12,800 nt of DNA from an uncultured Candidatus Saccharibacteria bacterium (GCA_937988795.1 CALKHY010000094.1:1-12800), one strand, 5' to 3'. Positions 6,045 to 12,800 are shown, numbered from the stretch's first letter. The notes: a model not told the origin generated them from the sequence alone. Numbers and translations: made by a program.

Positions 6045-7241
6045 ATGAGCAATAAAAAAACACGCGTCCTTATTGTGGGCGGCGGCTTTGGCGGTATCAA
6101 AGCTGCACTAGAATTAAAAAAATCTAAAAACATAGCACTGACAGTCGTTTCGGATAACGACCGCTTCCGGTACTATCCGGGCTTGTACCATACTGCTACC
6201 GGCGGCTGGGACGCTGGCGCGAACATTCCGATTCAGGATATCTTGGGCGACGCCAACTTCGTTCATGACATAGCTGTCAAGCTCGACCGCGAAAAAAGAG
6301 CCATTGTCACTAAGGGCGGCCAGGTGTTGCCGTTCGACAAACTCATTCTATCCCTCGGCAGCGTCACCAACTATTTCGGCATTGAAGGCCTGGACAAATA
6401 CTCGTTCGGTATCAAGTCCAACGAGCAGGCTATGCGCTTCCGCCAGCACCTGCACGACTATGTGAGCAAAAACGGCCGTATGGACGACAACTACATCATC
6501 ATCGGTGGCGGCCCGACCGGCCTGGAGTTGGCCGGCGCGCTCGTCGAATATCTGCATAAAATCAAGCTGGAGCACAACGCCGCTGGCAAGATCAACGTCA
6601 GTGTGATCGAAGCTATGCCCGGGCTGTTGCCGCGTTCGCACAAGAGTGTAGGCAAAAAAGTGGAAAAGCGCCTCAAGCGGCTGGGAATCAAGGTTTACTT
6701 GAATGCTGCCGTCAAAAAGCAGGACGCGAACAGCCTGACCTTCGGCGATAAAACGCTAAAAAGCCAGACCGTCGTCTGGACCGCAGGCGTATCCAACAAC
6801 CCGTTCTACAAAGAGAACAACTTTAAGCTGACCGACCGCGGCAAGGTAGAGGTCAACGAATACCTCGAGGCCGAGCCGGGCATCTACGTCCTCGGCGACA
6901 ACGCCAACACGCCATTCAGCGGTATGGCCCAGACCGCGCTGCACGACGGCAAATTCGTTGCCAGGAACATTCTGGCAGAACTCAACGGCAAACAGCCCAA
7001 AGAATACCGCCCCAAGAAGCCAGTGAGCGTCATCCCCGTCGGCCCGTACTGGGCAGTCGTGGAATGGGGCCCCTTACACTTTGGCGGCTTGCTCGGCTGG
7101 CTGCTCCGCGTCGGTGCCGACCTCATCGGCTTCCACGACCTGCTGCCCTGGCACAAAGCCGCAGCCCAACTCGTCCGTGCTCTATCCGTTGACGAACTCA
7201 AATGTCCCGACTGCGCCGCCCAAAACCCAAAAGCAGCCTAA
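6045..7241 (+). CDS. ndh: Type II NADH dehydrogenase (NDH-2), FAD-dependent
   Basis: This is a 398-residue two-dinucleotide-fold flavoprotein. The N-terminal FAD fold has VLIVGGGFGGIKAALELKK (G12-G17); the NADH fold has YIIIGGGPTGLELAGAL (GGGPTG at about 154-159); the second FAD contact is YVLGDNANTP (G284, D285). The motif VVWTAGV fits the NDH-2 family. A C-terminal hydrophobic segment, GGLLGWLLRVGADLIGF, probably anchors it to the inner face of the membrane, where NDH-2 passes electrons from NADH to quinone without pumping protons. No complex I genes are seen. It ends 12 bp from the convergent PTPS-like gene. Sulfide:quinone reductase is a related alternative, but the catalytic Cys pair of that family is not evident; the only CxxC is at the far C-terminus (CPDC). 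Confidence 0.85.
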   Translation: MSNKKTRVLIVGGGFGGIKAALELKKSKNIALTVVSDNDRFRYYPGLYHTATGGWDAGANIPIQDILGDANFVHDIAVKLDREKRAIVTKGGQVLPFDKLILSLGSVTNYFGIEGLDKYSFGIKSNEQAMRFRQHLHDYVSKNGRMDDNYIIIGGGPTGLELAGALVEYLHKIKLEHNAAGKINVSVIEAMPGLLPRSHKSVGKKVEKRLKRLGIKVYLNAAVKKQDANSLTFGDKTLKSQTVVWTAGVSNNPFYKENNFKLTDRGKVEVNEYLEAEPGIYVLGDNANTPFSGMAQTALHDGKFVARNILAELNGKQPKEYRPKKPVSVIPVGPYWAVVEWGPLHFGGLLGWLLRVGADLIGFHDLLPWHKAAAQLVRALSVDELKCPDCAAQNPKAA

Positions 7242-7253
7242 AGAAACTACCGC

Positions 7254-7634
7254 CTAAGATTTCTGGTAGCGGGTCGTTACGCCCATCGTTTGATTTTCCA
7301 GCTCTACGAAAGCAAGCTGCGACACATCGCCGGCTAAACGCTCAAAAATCCAACGAGCCACCAACTCGTACGTTGGACGAAACTTGAACAGGTTTGTCCA
7401 TACATCACTTTCAAGCTGGTTGCACATGTCAGCGACGACTCGATCGACAGCATCGGTATCAACAAACCAGCCACGATCTGTTAATTGCTCTTCGCCAAAG
7501 ACTATGCCGATTCGCAGCACCGATTGAAATCCCTCTGCCGGCATAGCAGGCGGCAGTCCGAGGGCGTGGCGCACAGGTGCAACCAACCCCTGCCTTGCTT
7601 TAAACGGCTTTTCGATAACCACTGTATATTCCAT
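7254..7634 (-). CDS. Degenerate PTPS/QueD-like protein, 126 aa
   Basis: The overall pattern follows 6-pyruvoyl-tetrahydropterin synthase/QueD: an N-terminal strand with F-x-A (EKPFKARQGLV), a central strand pair ending in DRGWFVDTDAVDRVVADM (compare the family's G-x-V-x-D-F), QLESDVWTNLF (compare LDH..LN), RPTYELVARWIFERL (compare PTxExLAxWI), and VELENQTMGVTTRY (compare the VxVxET strand). The zinc-binding HxH after the first strand and the catalytic Cys are not visible, so it is probably not an active pterin synthase. A structural or binding role is possible. The ATG at 7634 is preferred over the GTG at 7640 because GGGGGTG lies just upstream. It is the last gene of a three-gene operon. Confidence 0.5.
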   Translation of the reverse strand: MEYTVVIEKPFKARQGLVAPVRHALGLPPAMPAEGFQSVLRIGIVFGEEQLTDRGWFVDTDAVDRVVADMCNQLESDVWTNLFKFRPTYELVARWIFERLAGDVSQLAFVELENQTMGVTTRYQKS

Positions 7635-7646
7635 GAACACCCCCTA
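7635..7646 (-). promoter_or_regulatory. Shine-Dalgarno overlapping the upstream stop codon
   Basis: On the minus strand TAGGGGGTGTTC joins the stop codon of the small Cys/His gene (TAG, 7646-7644) to ATG at 7634. GGGGGTG differs by one base from the ideal GGAGGTG. The overlap implies translational coupling between the two genes. A TATA-like element nearby makes a weak extra promoter conceivable. Confidence 0.5.
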
Positions 7647-7805
7647 TACACTGGTAAGATGCCATAGCCCACAGTGCCGGCACTCGTACGGCCTTAATTT
7701 GGTGCCATGTTGATATTCGGCCACAATTGCCGCAGCTTCGGCTTCTTTGTACGTATCAAACGCCAGCTTTTCGCTACAGGGCAATGCTTCGTTTTCTTCT
7801 GTCAT
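7644..7805 (-). CDS. Small Cys/His protein (putative zinc knuckle), 53 aa
   Basis: From ATG at 7805 the protein has 53 residues. Its C-terminus LRPYECRHCGLWHLTSV gives C42-x2-C45-x3-H49, and C10 or H44 could supply a fourth ligand. Small actinobacterial-type proteins with an LRxYxC..CGxWHLT ending are common, and most have no assigned role. A helix-like segment (YKEAEAAAIVAEY) precedes it. The ATG at 7805 leaves a 4-nt gap to the stop of the upstream coiled-coil gene; an in-frame ATG at 7829 (61 aa) would overlap that gene and is the alternative. Tight spacing on both sides suggests a single mRNA with the neighbours. Nucleic-acid or protein binding is a guess. Confidence 0.65.
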   Translation of the reverse strand: MTEENEALPCSEKLAFDTYKEAEAAAIVAEYQHGTKLRPYECRHCGLWHLTSV

Positions 7806-7809
7806 TATG

Positions 7810-8364
7810 TCAATGTATAAATTCGACATTGATACGCTTTGCCGCACGTTCCACCCAGTCATGCAAGCGCGTCAGCTGGTGCGCCATAACCAGACGTTCA
7901 TCTTCGGAAATCTCCAACCGCTTCTCAATGCTGTCTAAATGGTCCAAAATGCTCTGAATTTGTACCTGCATCTTTGTCTGTTCGCCTTCAACGCCTAGGA
8001 ACCGCTCATCAATCCTGGCCATCATCACGTCCAACACACCAAGCACGTCGTCAATCCGATCGTCAGTCTTCTGCTCAAGATCGTTGACCTTCTGCTCCAG
8101 GTGATCAACTCTTTTATCAATATGGTCGACTTTCTTGTCCAGACGGTTAAATCTTTCGTCAAGGTTATCGACCTTCTTGTCTAAGCTATCAACCCTTTTA
8201 TCGAGATTGTCAACCCTTTTATCGAGATTGTCGACTTTCTTATCTAGGTTATCGACTCTTTTATCGAGATTGTCGACTTTCTTGTCAATGCCAACAATCG
8301 CTTGAAGAACGTTCTGTATATCCTCTTTGGTCGCTACGGCAAGCTGGTCGTTCTTATCATTCAT
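7810..8364 (-). CDS. Heptad-repeat coiled-coil protein, 184 aa
   Basis: After a short N-terminal segment (ATKEDIQNVLQAIVGI), residues 27-96 are ten consecutive heptads of the type DKKVDNL or DKRVDNL, later EQKVNDL: a near-perfect long parallel coiled coil. A less regular coiled coil follows to about 155, then an end domain (HDWVERAAKRINVEFIH). No signal or membrane segment is seen. Its ends match the 140-aa coiled-coil protein at 426-848, so the two look like paralogues differing in rod length. The ATG at 8364 is chosen because a -10 lies 6 nt upstream; the longer form from 8388 would cross that promoter. It heads a three-gene operon and is divergent from the helicase-nuclease. Function unknown; oligomerisation is likely. 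Confidence 0.8.
   Translation of the reverse strand: MNDKNDQLAVATKEDIQNVLQAIVGIDKKVDNLDKRVDNLDKKVDNLDKRVDNLDKRVDSLDKKVDNLDERFNRLDKKVDHIDKRVDHLEQKVNDLEQKTDDRIDDVLGVLDVMMARIDERFLGVEGEQTKMQVQIQSILDHLDSIEKRLEISEDERLVMAHQLTRLHDWVERAAKRINVEFIH
8077..8286 (-). repeat. 21-bp tandem repeats encoding heptads
   Basis: Ten in-frame 21-bp units encode the heptads of the coiled-coil protein. Several neighbouring units are close to identical at DNA level (the plus strand repeatedly shows CTTTTATCGAGATTGTC). Such arrays change length by recombination or slippage, so copy number is likely to vary between strains and to be sensitive to assembly. Confidence 0.8.
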
Positions 8365-8370
8365 AAAAAT

Positions 8371-8389
8371 ATTGTAGCACGTGTACAAT
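8371..8389. promoter_or_regulatory. Opposed divergent -10 elements for coiled-coil operon and helicase
   Basis: ATTGTA (8371-8376) is the minus-strand TACAAT, extended by TGC, and lies 6 nt before ATG 8364. TACAAT (8384-8389) on the plus strand lies 6 nt before ATG 8396. The two -10 boxes are 7 bp apart in the near-palindrome ATTGTAGCACGTGTACAAT. Both transcripts would be leaderless. Two polymerases could not occupy the site together, so transcription of the two units should be mutually exclusive at any moment. Confidence 0.6.
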
Positions 8390-8395
8390 ACCAGT

Positions 8396-11300
8396 ATGAC
8401 GAGTTACCGGGAGGCACTAGCTGGCCTGAATGAAAACCAAAGGAAAGCCGTCGAGACCATTGACGGACCGGTGCTGGTGATTGCCGGGCCGGGAACGGGC
8501 AAAACACAGCTTTTAACTACCCGTATCGCGCACATTCTGGCCACCACCGACACCTTGCCAGAAAACATCTTGTGTCTGACATTTACCGACAGTGCTGCGC
8601 AAACCATGCAGGAGCGTTTAAGCGGCCTTATTGGACAGGCGGCGTATGATGTGACCATCAGCACCTACCACGCCTTTGGGAGCGACCTGATTAAACGCTT
8701 TCCCGAATACTTTACCGACCAGGCTGAGCTGGAGCCGGCGGACGACCTGACCATCGACCGCATCTTCCGCGAGATTATCCAGCAGTTGCCATACAGCAAC
8801 CCGCTCAAATATTCCGAAGCATATCTGGAAGACATTAAAACCGTGGTGTCTGATGCCAAGCGCGCGCTGCTCGCGCCAAGCGACCTTAAGAATATTGCAA
8901 ACGACAACCTTAAGTTCATCCAGGCCGCCAATCCCATTATTCGCGAAAGCTTACGCGGCGTGGCACGGATAGACAAAAAAGCAATCCCGCTATTTGCAGA
9001 ATTGTTGACCAAACTGGATTCCCGCTTTCGCGGGAATGACGGCAGTGAAGTCGAGGAAACGTACGTGTCACTCTCGAAGTTATTTATCGAAAGCCTGGAG
9101 GAAGCTGTAGCAGCTGCCGAAGAGTCGGGCAAAACCACTTCGCTCACCGCCTGGAAGAATGCCTGGCTCGCCAAGGACGAAAACGGCGACTTTATCGCCG
9201 ACGGCCAGCGCACCAACCAAAAGATCATTGCCGCGGCCGAAATCTACGAACAATATCTCATCGAACTCAAAGCCCGCGGCCTCTTTGACTACGACGACAT
9301 GATCCTGCGCGCCGTCCACGCACTCGAAACCAACCATGACCTTAAGTACACGCTCCAAGAACAGTACCAATACATCCTGCTCGACGAGTTCCAGGACACC
9401 AACGAAGCACAGCTCAGAATCGTCCAGCTCCTCACCGACAACCCCGTCAACGAGGGTCGGCCCAACGTTCTGGCCGTAGGCGACGACGACCAGGCCATCT
9501 ACGCCTTCCAGGGCGCCAACTACTCGCACATGCTGCAGTTTAAGGAGATGTACCGCGACGTGGTAGTCATTCCGCTTACCGAAAACTACCGCTCGCATCC
9601 GGATATTTTGCACACCGCCCGCGGCATTGCCGAACAGATCGAAGAGCGCCTGCACCACCACTTCCCGGCAATCGAAAAAGTCCTGACTGCCAAGGCTAAA
9701 AACCTGCCCAAAGAGGCAATTATAGAGAGAAGGGAGGCCCAGAGCGACGTCATGCAATACGCCTGGGTCACCCGCCGCATCCGCGAGTTGATCGAACAGG
9801 GCATTGAGCCCGAAGAAATCGCCGTCCTCGCGCCCAAACACCGCCACCTCGAGCCGCTCGTCCCATTCCTTACGCAGGAAAACATCCCGGTCCGCTACGA
9901 AAAGCGCGAAAACGTACTGGACGACCCGGCCGTCAACCAGCTCTTGCGCATGGCAGAGCTCACCCTCGCCCTGGCAAAAGGCGAACACGTCCGCGCCAAC
10001 TCGCTCTGGCCCCAAGTCCTCAGCTTCGGCTTCTGGCAACTTCCTACTAGTACTATATGGCGACTTAGCTGGCAGACTGTCGATAGCCGTGAAGACTGGA
10101 CAAACGAACTCTTAAAAGACGAGAAACTCAGGCCCATCGCGCTGTTCTTTATCCGCTTAAGCCAACTGAGCGATGCTGAAACGCTCGAAACCATGCTGGA
10201 CTACCTCATCGGCACGCATGCGCTGAAGCTCAACGAGCCGGATGTACCGGCTTTCAAATCACCGTACTATGAACATTACTTTGGTGAACTCGATACACGA
10301 GATACGATACACGAAACACCAAAAGACAATGAGGCGTTAACAACAGAAGAAGAGAAGTTGAATGCAGATTTCTGGAGTACACTCAACAACCTGATCGTGC
10401 TGCGGGCGCGGCTGCGTGAATACCACACGGATGGCGACGAGCATCTGACGCTCCGCCACTTTGTCGAGTTCGTGCAGGCCCATCGCGACGCTGACATCAA
10501 AATCCTCAACACCAACCCCTACGCCAGCGGCACCAACGCCGTCCAACTCATGACCGCCTACAAGGCCAAAGGCATGGAGTTCAAGGTTGTCTTTATCATC
10601 GAAACCAACGACGAGGCGTGGGGGTCGAAAGCCCGCAACATCGGCGCCCGCATCGTCCTGCCGCCCAACCTCCAATACATCAGCTACGCCGGCACAACAG
10701 AAGATGAGAGATTACGCCTGCTGTACGTCGCCGTCACCCGCGCTAAGCACCAGCTCTACCTCGTGGGCTACACGCAGAACTTTGCCGGTAAAACCATGAC
10801 CCGGCTCAAATATCTCAACGAAACGCCGAACGAGGCAGGGGAGATTATCAGCCCGCTTTTACCTGAGGGCAAGCAAACCGTGCTGCCTGCCGAAGACGGC
10901 GTACCCGAGCCAACCACTGAGCTTGCCGCCTACTGGCAGCAACGCCACGAAACCGCGCTCAAAAACGCCGACATGCAGGCACTCCTCATGGACCGGCTCA
11001 AGAACTTCCGCCTCAGCGCCACGCACATCAGCGACTTCGTGGACTTTATGCACTGCGGCCCGCAGTCGTTCTTCTTGCTTAGAATCCTCAACTTCCCGCA
11101 GGCACCACGACCGGATTTGCAGTACGGCAACGCCATGCACGAAACGCTGGAATGGATCCACACCTACGCCAAGCTCAACGGCCGGCTGCCAACGCTCGAC
11201 GCTGCACACCAAACCCTTGCCCAACGCCTGGAAACCAAGCGTCTGACCGAACTCGACTTCCGGCTATTCCTGGAGCGGGGCAAGGACGCGCTCGCGGCGT

Positions 11301-11797
11301 ACCTCGAGCAGCGCGCCCACACCATCGCGCCCGAAAACATCGTGGAGTACAGCTTTCGGAACGAAGGCGTCTTTATCGGCGACGCCCACCTGGGCGGCAA
11401 AATCGACAAACTCATCGTTAACAGGCAGACCAAAGAAATCACCATCGTCGACTACAAGACCGGCCGCAGCCACACCCGCTGGCTGCGCGAGTACAACCTG
11501 CACAAAAACCGCCAGCAGCTATACTTCTATAAAGCGCTCGTGGAAGGTTCGCACACCTTTGCCGGCTACAAGGTGGTTGATGCGTACCTGGAGTTCGTCG
11601 AGCCCGACGAACACGGCAAAATCCAGGAGCTCCACCTCGACTACAAAGAAGAAGAGTACCAGCACGTCCGCAAACTCGCCGAAGCCATCTGGCACCGCAT
11701 CATGACCCTCGACCTCCCCGACACCACCACCTACACCCAGGACCTCAAAGGCATCGAGGCATTCGAAGCAGATCTCGTAGAAAAAGATCGAGATTAG
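8396..11797 (+). CDS. UvrD/Rep-type superfamily 1 helicase with C-terminal RecB-like nuclease domain
   Basis: The 1133-residue protein has the SF1A helicase motifs: Q-motif LNENQRKAVE, Walker A AGPGTGKT (30-37), Ia LTFTDSAA, II LLDEFQDT (D330, E331), III VGDDDQAIYAFQG (362-373), IV ENYRSHP (396-402), V AYKAKGMEF (721-729) and VI LYVAVTRAK (776-784). The C-terminus is a PD-(D/E)XK nuclease of RecB type: YGNAMHETLE (H915), GGKIDKL (D1004), VDYKTG (D1019, K1021) and QQLYFYKA (Q1041, Y1045). It should unwind and cut DNA at double-strand ends, as AddA/RecB-type enzymes do. Only one Cys precedes the nuclease (HCGPQ), so no AddB-type iron-sulfur cluster is expected. Residues 207-216 (LDSRFRGNDG) are encoded by an inserted palindrome. 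ATG 8396 is preferred over GTG 8381 because the -10 lies at 8384-8389. Confidence 0.92.
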   Translation: MTSYREALAGLNENQRKAVETIDGPVLVIAGPGTGKTQLLTTRIAHILATTDTLPENILCLTFTDSAAQTMQERLSGLIGQAAYDVTISTYHAFGSDLIKRFPEYFTDQAELEPADDLTIDRIFREIIQQLPYSNPLKYSEAYLEDIKTVVSDAKRALLAPSDLKNIANDNLKFIQAANPIIRESLRGVARIDKKAIPLFAELLTKLDSRFRGNDGSEVEETYVSLSKLFIESLEEAVAAAEESGKTTSLTAWKNAWLAKDENGDFIADGQRTNQKIIAAAEIYEQYLIELKARGLFDYDDMILRAVHALETNHDLKYTLQEQYQYILLDEFQDTNEAQLRIVQLLTDNPVNEGRPNVLAVGDDDQAIYAFQGANYSHMLQFKEMYRDVVVIPLTENYRSHPDILHTARGIAEQIEERLHHHFPAIEKVLTAKAKNLPKEAIIERREAQSDVMQYAWVTRRIRELIEQGIEPEEIAVLAPKHRHLEPLVPFLTQENIPVRYEKRENVLDDPAVNQLLRMAELTLALAKGEHVRANSLWPQVLSFGFWQLPTSTIWRLSWQTVDSREDWTNELLKDEKLRPIALFFIRLSQLSDAETLETMLDYLIGTHALKLNEPDVPAFKSPYYEHYFGELDTRDTIHETPKDNEALTTEEEKLNADFWSTLNNLIVLRARLREYHTDGDEHLTLRHFVEFVQAHRDADIKILNTNPYASGTNAVQLMTAYKAKGMEFKVVFIIETNDEAWGSKARNIGARIVLPPNLQYISYAGTTEDERLRLLYVAVTRAKHQLYLVGYTQNFAGKTMTRLKYLNETPNEAGEIISPLLPEGKQTVLPAEDGVPEPTTELAAYWQQRHETALKNADMQALLMDRLKNFRLSATHISDFVDFMHCGPQSFFLLRILNFPQAPRPDLQYGNAMHETLEWIHTYAKLNGRLPTLDAAHQTLAQRLETKRLTELDFRLFLERGKDALAAYLEQRAHTIAPENIVEYSFRNEGVFIGDAHLGGKIDKLIVNRQTKEITIVDYKTGRSHTRWLREYNLHKNRQQLYFYKALVEGSHTFAGYKVVDAYLEFVEPDEHGKIQELHLDYKEEEYQHVRKLAEAIWHRIMTLDLPDTTTYTQDLKGIEAFEADLVEKDRD
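9015..9043. repeat. REP-like palindrome inserted in frame in the helicase gene
   Basis: ATTCCCGC (9018-9025), loop TTTC, GCGGGAAT (9030-9037) is a perfect 8-bp stem, followed by GACGG. Its translation, DSRFRGNDG, and its reverse-strand reading, SFPRKRESS, are familiar signatures of a dispersed palindromic repeat found in many bacterial genomes (dRS3/RPE-like). Here it adds about ten residues to a region between helicase motifs Ia and II without breaking the frame. Confidence 0.75.
10291..10314 (+). repeat. Short direct repeat CGATACACGA in a helicase linker
   Basis: CGATACACGA occurs at 10291-10300 and again at 10305-10314, a 14-bp period, encoding DTRDTIHET in a charged linker ahead of helicase motif V. 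The AT-richer, low-complexity DNA differs from the GC-rich flanks and suggests a small insertion tolerated in a surface loop. Confidence 0.5.
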
Positions 11798-12800
11798 TCT
11801 ACACGAGCTGCCGTAAATTCCTTGGGTAGCGGCGCCTTAGACGGTATAACGGGCTCCTCCGGCCGAATAGTGTTGGGGCCAAAAATCAGACGGTCACCAT
11901 CAGCAATCTTGTATGCCAAGGAGTCGATAACGTTGTTGGCAAAGAATATATTACGTGCACCTTCGGTCATCAACGCCTCTTTGCCAACATGTATGGTGTT
12001 GCCGCTCACATAAACGTTATTGGTCTGGCCATACACGTACACGCCGCGGCGGCCGCCAAGAAGCATGTTGCCCGTGATGAAACTGTTGCGGGCCTCAGCG
12101 TTAACTCGTACGTGGCTTGAACGCGCATTGTAGCTTACATTGCTGCGGATTGTATTGTAATCGGACGCGTAGATGACATAGTTGTCAACGTTGTCGTAAG
12201 ATACGTTATTTTCTATGATGTTATAGTCGGAATCCTGGTGCAACATAAACCCGTGTAGTTTGTTGCCGATCGAGGTGTTATTGCGGATTATGTTGTAATT
12301 GCAGCGCTTGGAAACGATGAAACCATGCTTGCCATTGTAGGCAAAAACGTTGTGCTCAACTAATGCATTGTTGCTGTCGTCGTGTGGGTCAAGACCGTAT
12401 ACGTCGTTGTACGCAAAATAGTTATTGCGCCACATCATGCCCGAAGCGCCGTACGTGTATGCGCCGAAATGGTTCCTGACAAACCGGCTTCTCTCCACCC
12501 AACCGGTCGCTATTTCGACGCCAAGCAAGTCATCCGAAATACGCCACGAGACACCGTATGTGCCACCCTCTTTCTGCGCCTGGTTGGTGCGCTCTAACGC
12601 CTTTTGCTCGTCGGGCAGGTCATTACCCAGGTAGCTAAAGTCTACGTTGATGGCGTCCATGCGGCCGTTCTTGGCGCGCACAAAAGCCCGTTCATCATCA
12701 TAATTAACGTCAGGCTTGCCGGTGGCAGGATCGTAGCTTGTGATCGACACATCCTTTAACAATATAGCGGCTTCGTCAGAGCACAAACAAGCAATGTCGT
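11794..12800 (-). CDS. AlgG-like mannuronan C5-epimerase-type beta-helix protein (5' end outside window)
   Basis: The frame is open to the right edge, so the N-terminus is missing; about 335 codons are visible. Repeated NxIxxN-type coils (ALVEHNVFAYNGKHGFIVSK, YNIIRNNTSIGNKLHGFMLH, YNIIENNVSYDN, YNTIRSNVSYN, SFITGNMLLGGRRGVYVY) form a right-handed parallel beta-helix. VYGLDPHDDS (D-P-H-D encoded at 12390-12379) matches the DPHD active-site motif of AlgG/AlgE mannuronan C5-epimerases, and HGFIVSKR matches the following AlgG coil. AlgG turns mannuronate into guluronate within alginate at the cell surface. The actual polymer here is unknown, since no alginate genes are present. A signal peptide cannot be checked. 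Its TAA overlaps the helicase TAG by two shared bases, with no terminator between. NosD-type proteins are a less likely alternative because they lack DPHD. Confidence 0.82.
   Translation of the reverse strand, partial: DIACLCSDEAAILLKDVSITSYDPATGKPDVNYDDERAFVRAKNGRMDAINVDFSYLGNDLPDEQKALERTNQAQKEGGTYGVSWRISDDLLGVEIATGWVERSRFVRNHFGAYTYGASGMMWRNNYFAYNDVYGLDPHDDSNNALVEHNVFAYNGKHGFIVSKRCNYNIIRNNTSIGNKLHGFMLHQDSDYNIIENNVSYDNVDNYVIYASDYNTIRSNVSYNARSSHVRVNAEARNSFITGNMLLGGRRGVYVYGQTNNVYVSGNTIHVGKEALMTEGARNIFFANNVIDSLAYKIADGDRLIFGPNTIRPEEPVIPSKAPLPKEFTAARVD

Noticed and set aside
8077..8286. Possible CRISPR array
   Set aside because: The units are contiguous 21-bp coding repeats without spacers and encode coiled-coil heptads.
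9080..10039. 319-codon minus-strand frame inside the helicase gene
   Set aside because: It is a long shadow of a GC-rich coding strand; the plus strand carries invariant helicase motifs II, III and IV over the same bases.

Overview
The window looks like a chromosomal contig end from a small-genome bacterium of the Candidate Phyla Radiation, most likely a Saccharibacteria (TM7) relative. This is an inference from gene style: a type II NADH dehydrogenase without complex I, a D-lactate/glycolate-dehydrogenase-like flavoenzyme, a TrmB-type regulator, many small coiled-coil or Cys-rich proteins, short intergenic gaps, moderate GC (about half, by eye), and very frequent -10 boxes placed 6-9 nt before a start codon. 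All stops used are TAG or TAA. No 16S gene or tRNA was seen to settle taxonomy. The first 13 bases match the 3' end of an Illumina adapter, so the left edge is a true contig end with untrimmed adapter.

Left block (14-3208, minus strand): a cut-off CydB-like membrane protein, a 140-residue coiled-coil protein, a large FAD-binding oxidoreductase (GlcD/D-lactate dehydrogenase family), and a small tautomerase-superfamily-like protein. Facing away from the last is a broken TrmB-family regulator (3221-4007, plus strand) with at least two single-base frameshifts.

Centre (4109-7241, plus strand): one 603-codon ORF joins a YvcK/CofD-like UDP-sugar-binding protein to a GalU-type nucleotidyltransferase with no stop between them. 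A promoter-like -10 lies exactly where a separate leaderless galU transcript would start. A hairpin-bearing intergenic segment with long imperfect inverted arms follows, then a type II NADH dehydrogenase.

Right block (7254-12800): a tight three-gene minus-strand operon (heptad-repeat coiled-coil protein, 53-residue Cys/His protein, degenerate PTPS/QueD-like protein) starts from a promoter whose -10 faces the -10 of a large plus-strand helicase-nuclease (UvrD-type helicase plus RecB-type nuclease domain). The helicase gene contains an in-frame REP-like palindrome. Tail to tail with it, overlapping by 4 bp, is a beta-helix protein with the DPHD signature of AlgG-type mannuronan C5-epimerases; it continues past the right edge.

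Working together: NDH-2, the FAD dehydrogenase and the CydB-like protein could form a minimal quinone-based electron chain. YvcK-GalU and the epimerase-like protein point to UDP-sugar and cell-surface polysaccharide metabolism. The two coiled-coil proteins appear to be paralogues with near-identical promoters. The most notable items are the YvcK-GalU ORF with its internal promoter, the window-wide leaderless start architecture, the opposed divergent promoters at 8371-8389, and the palindrome inside the helicase gene.
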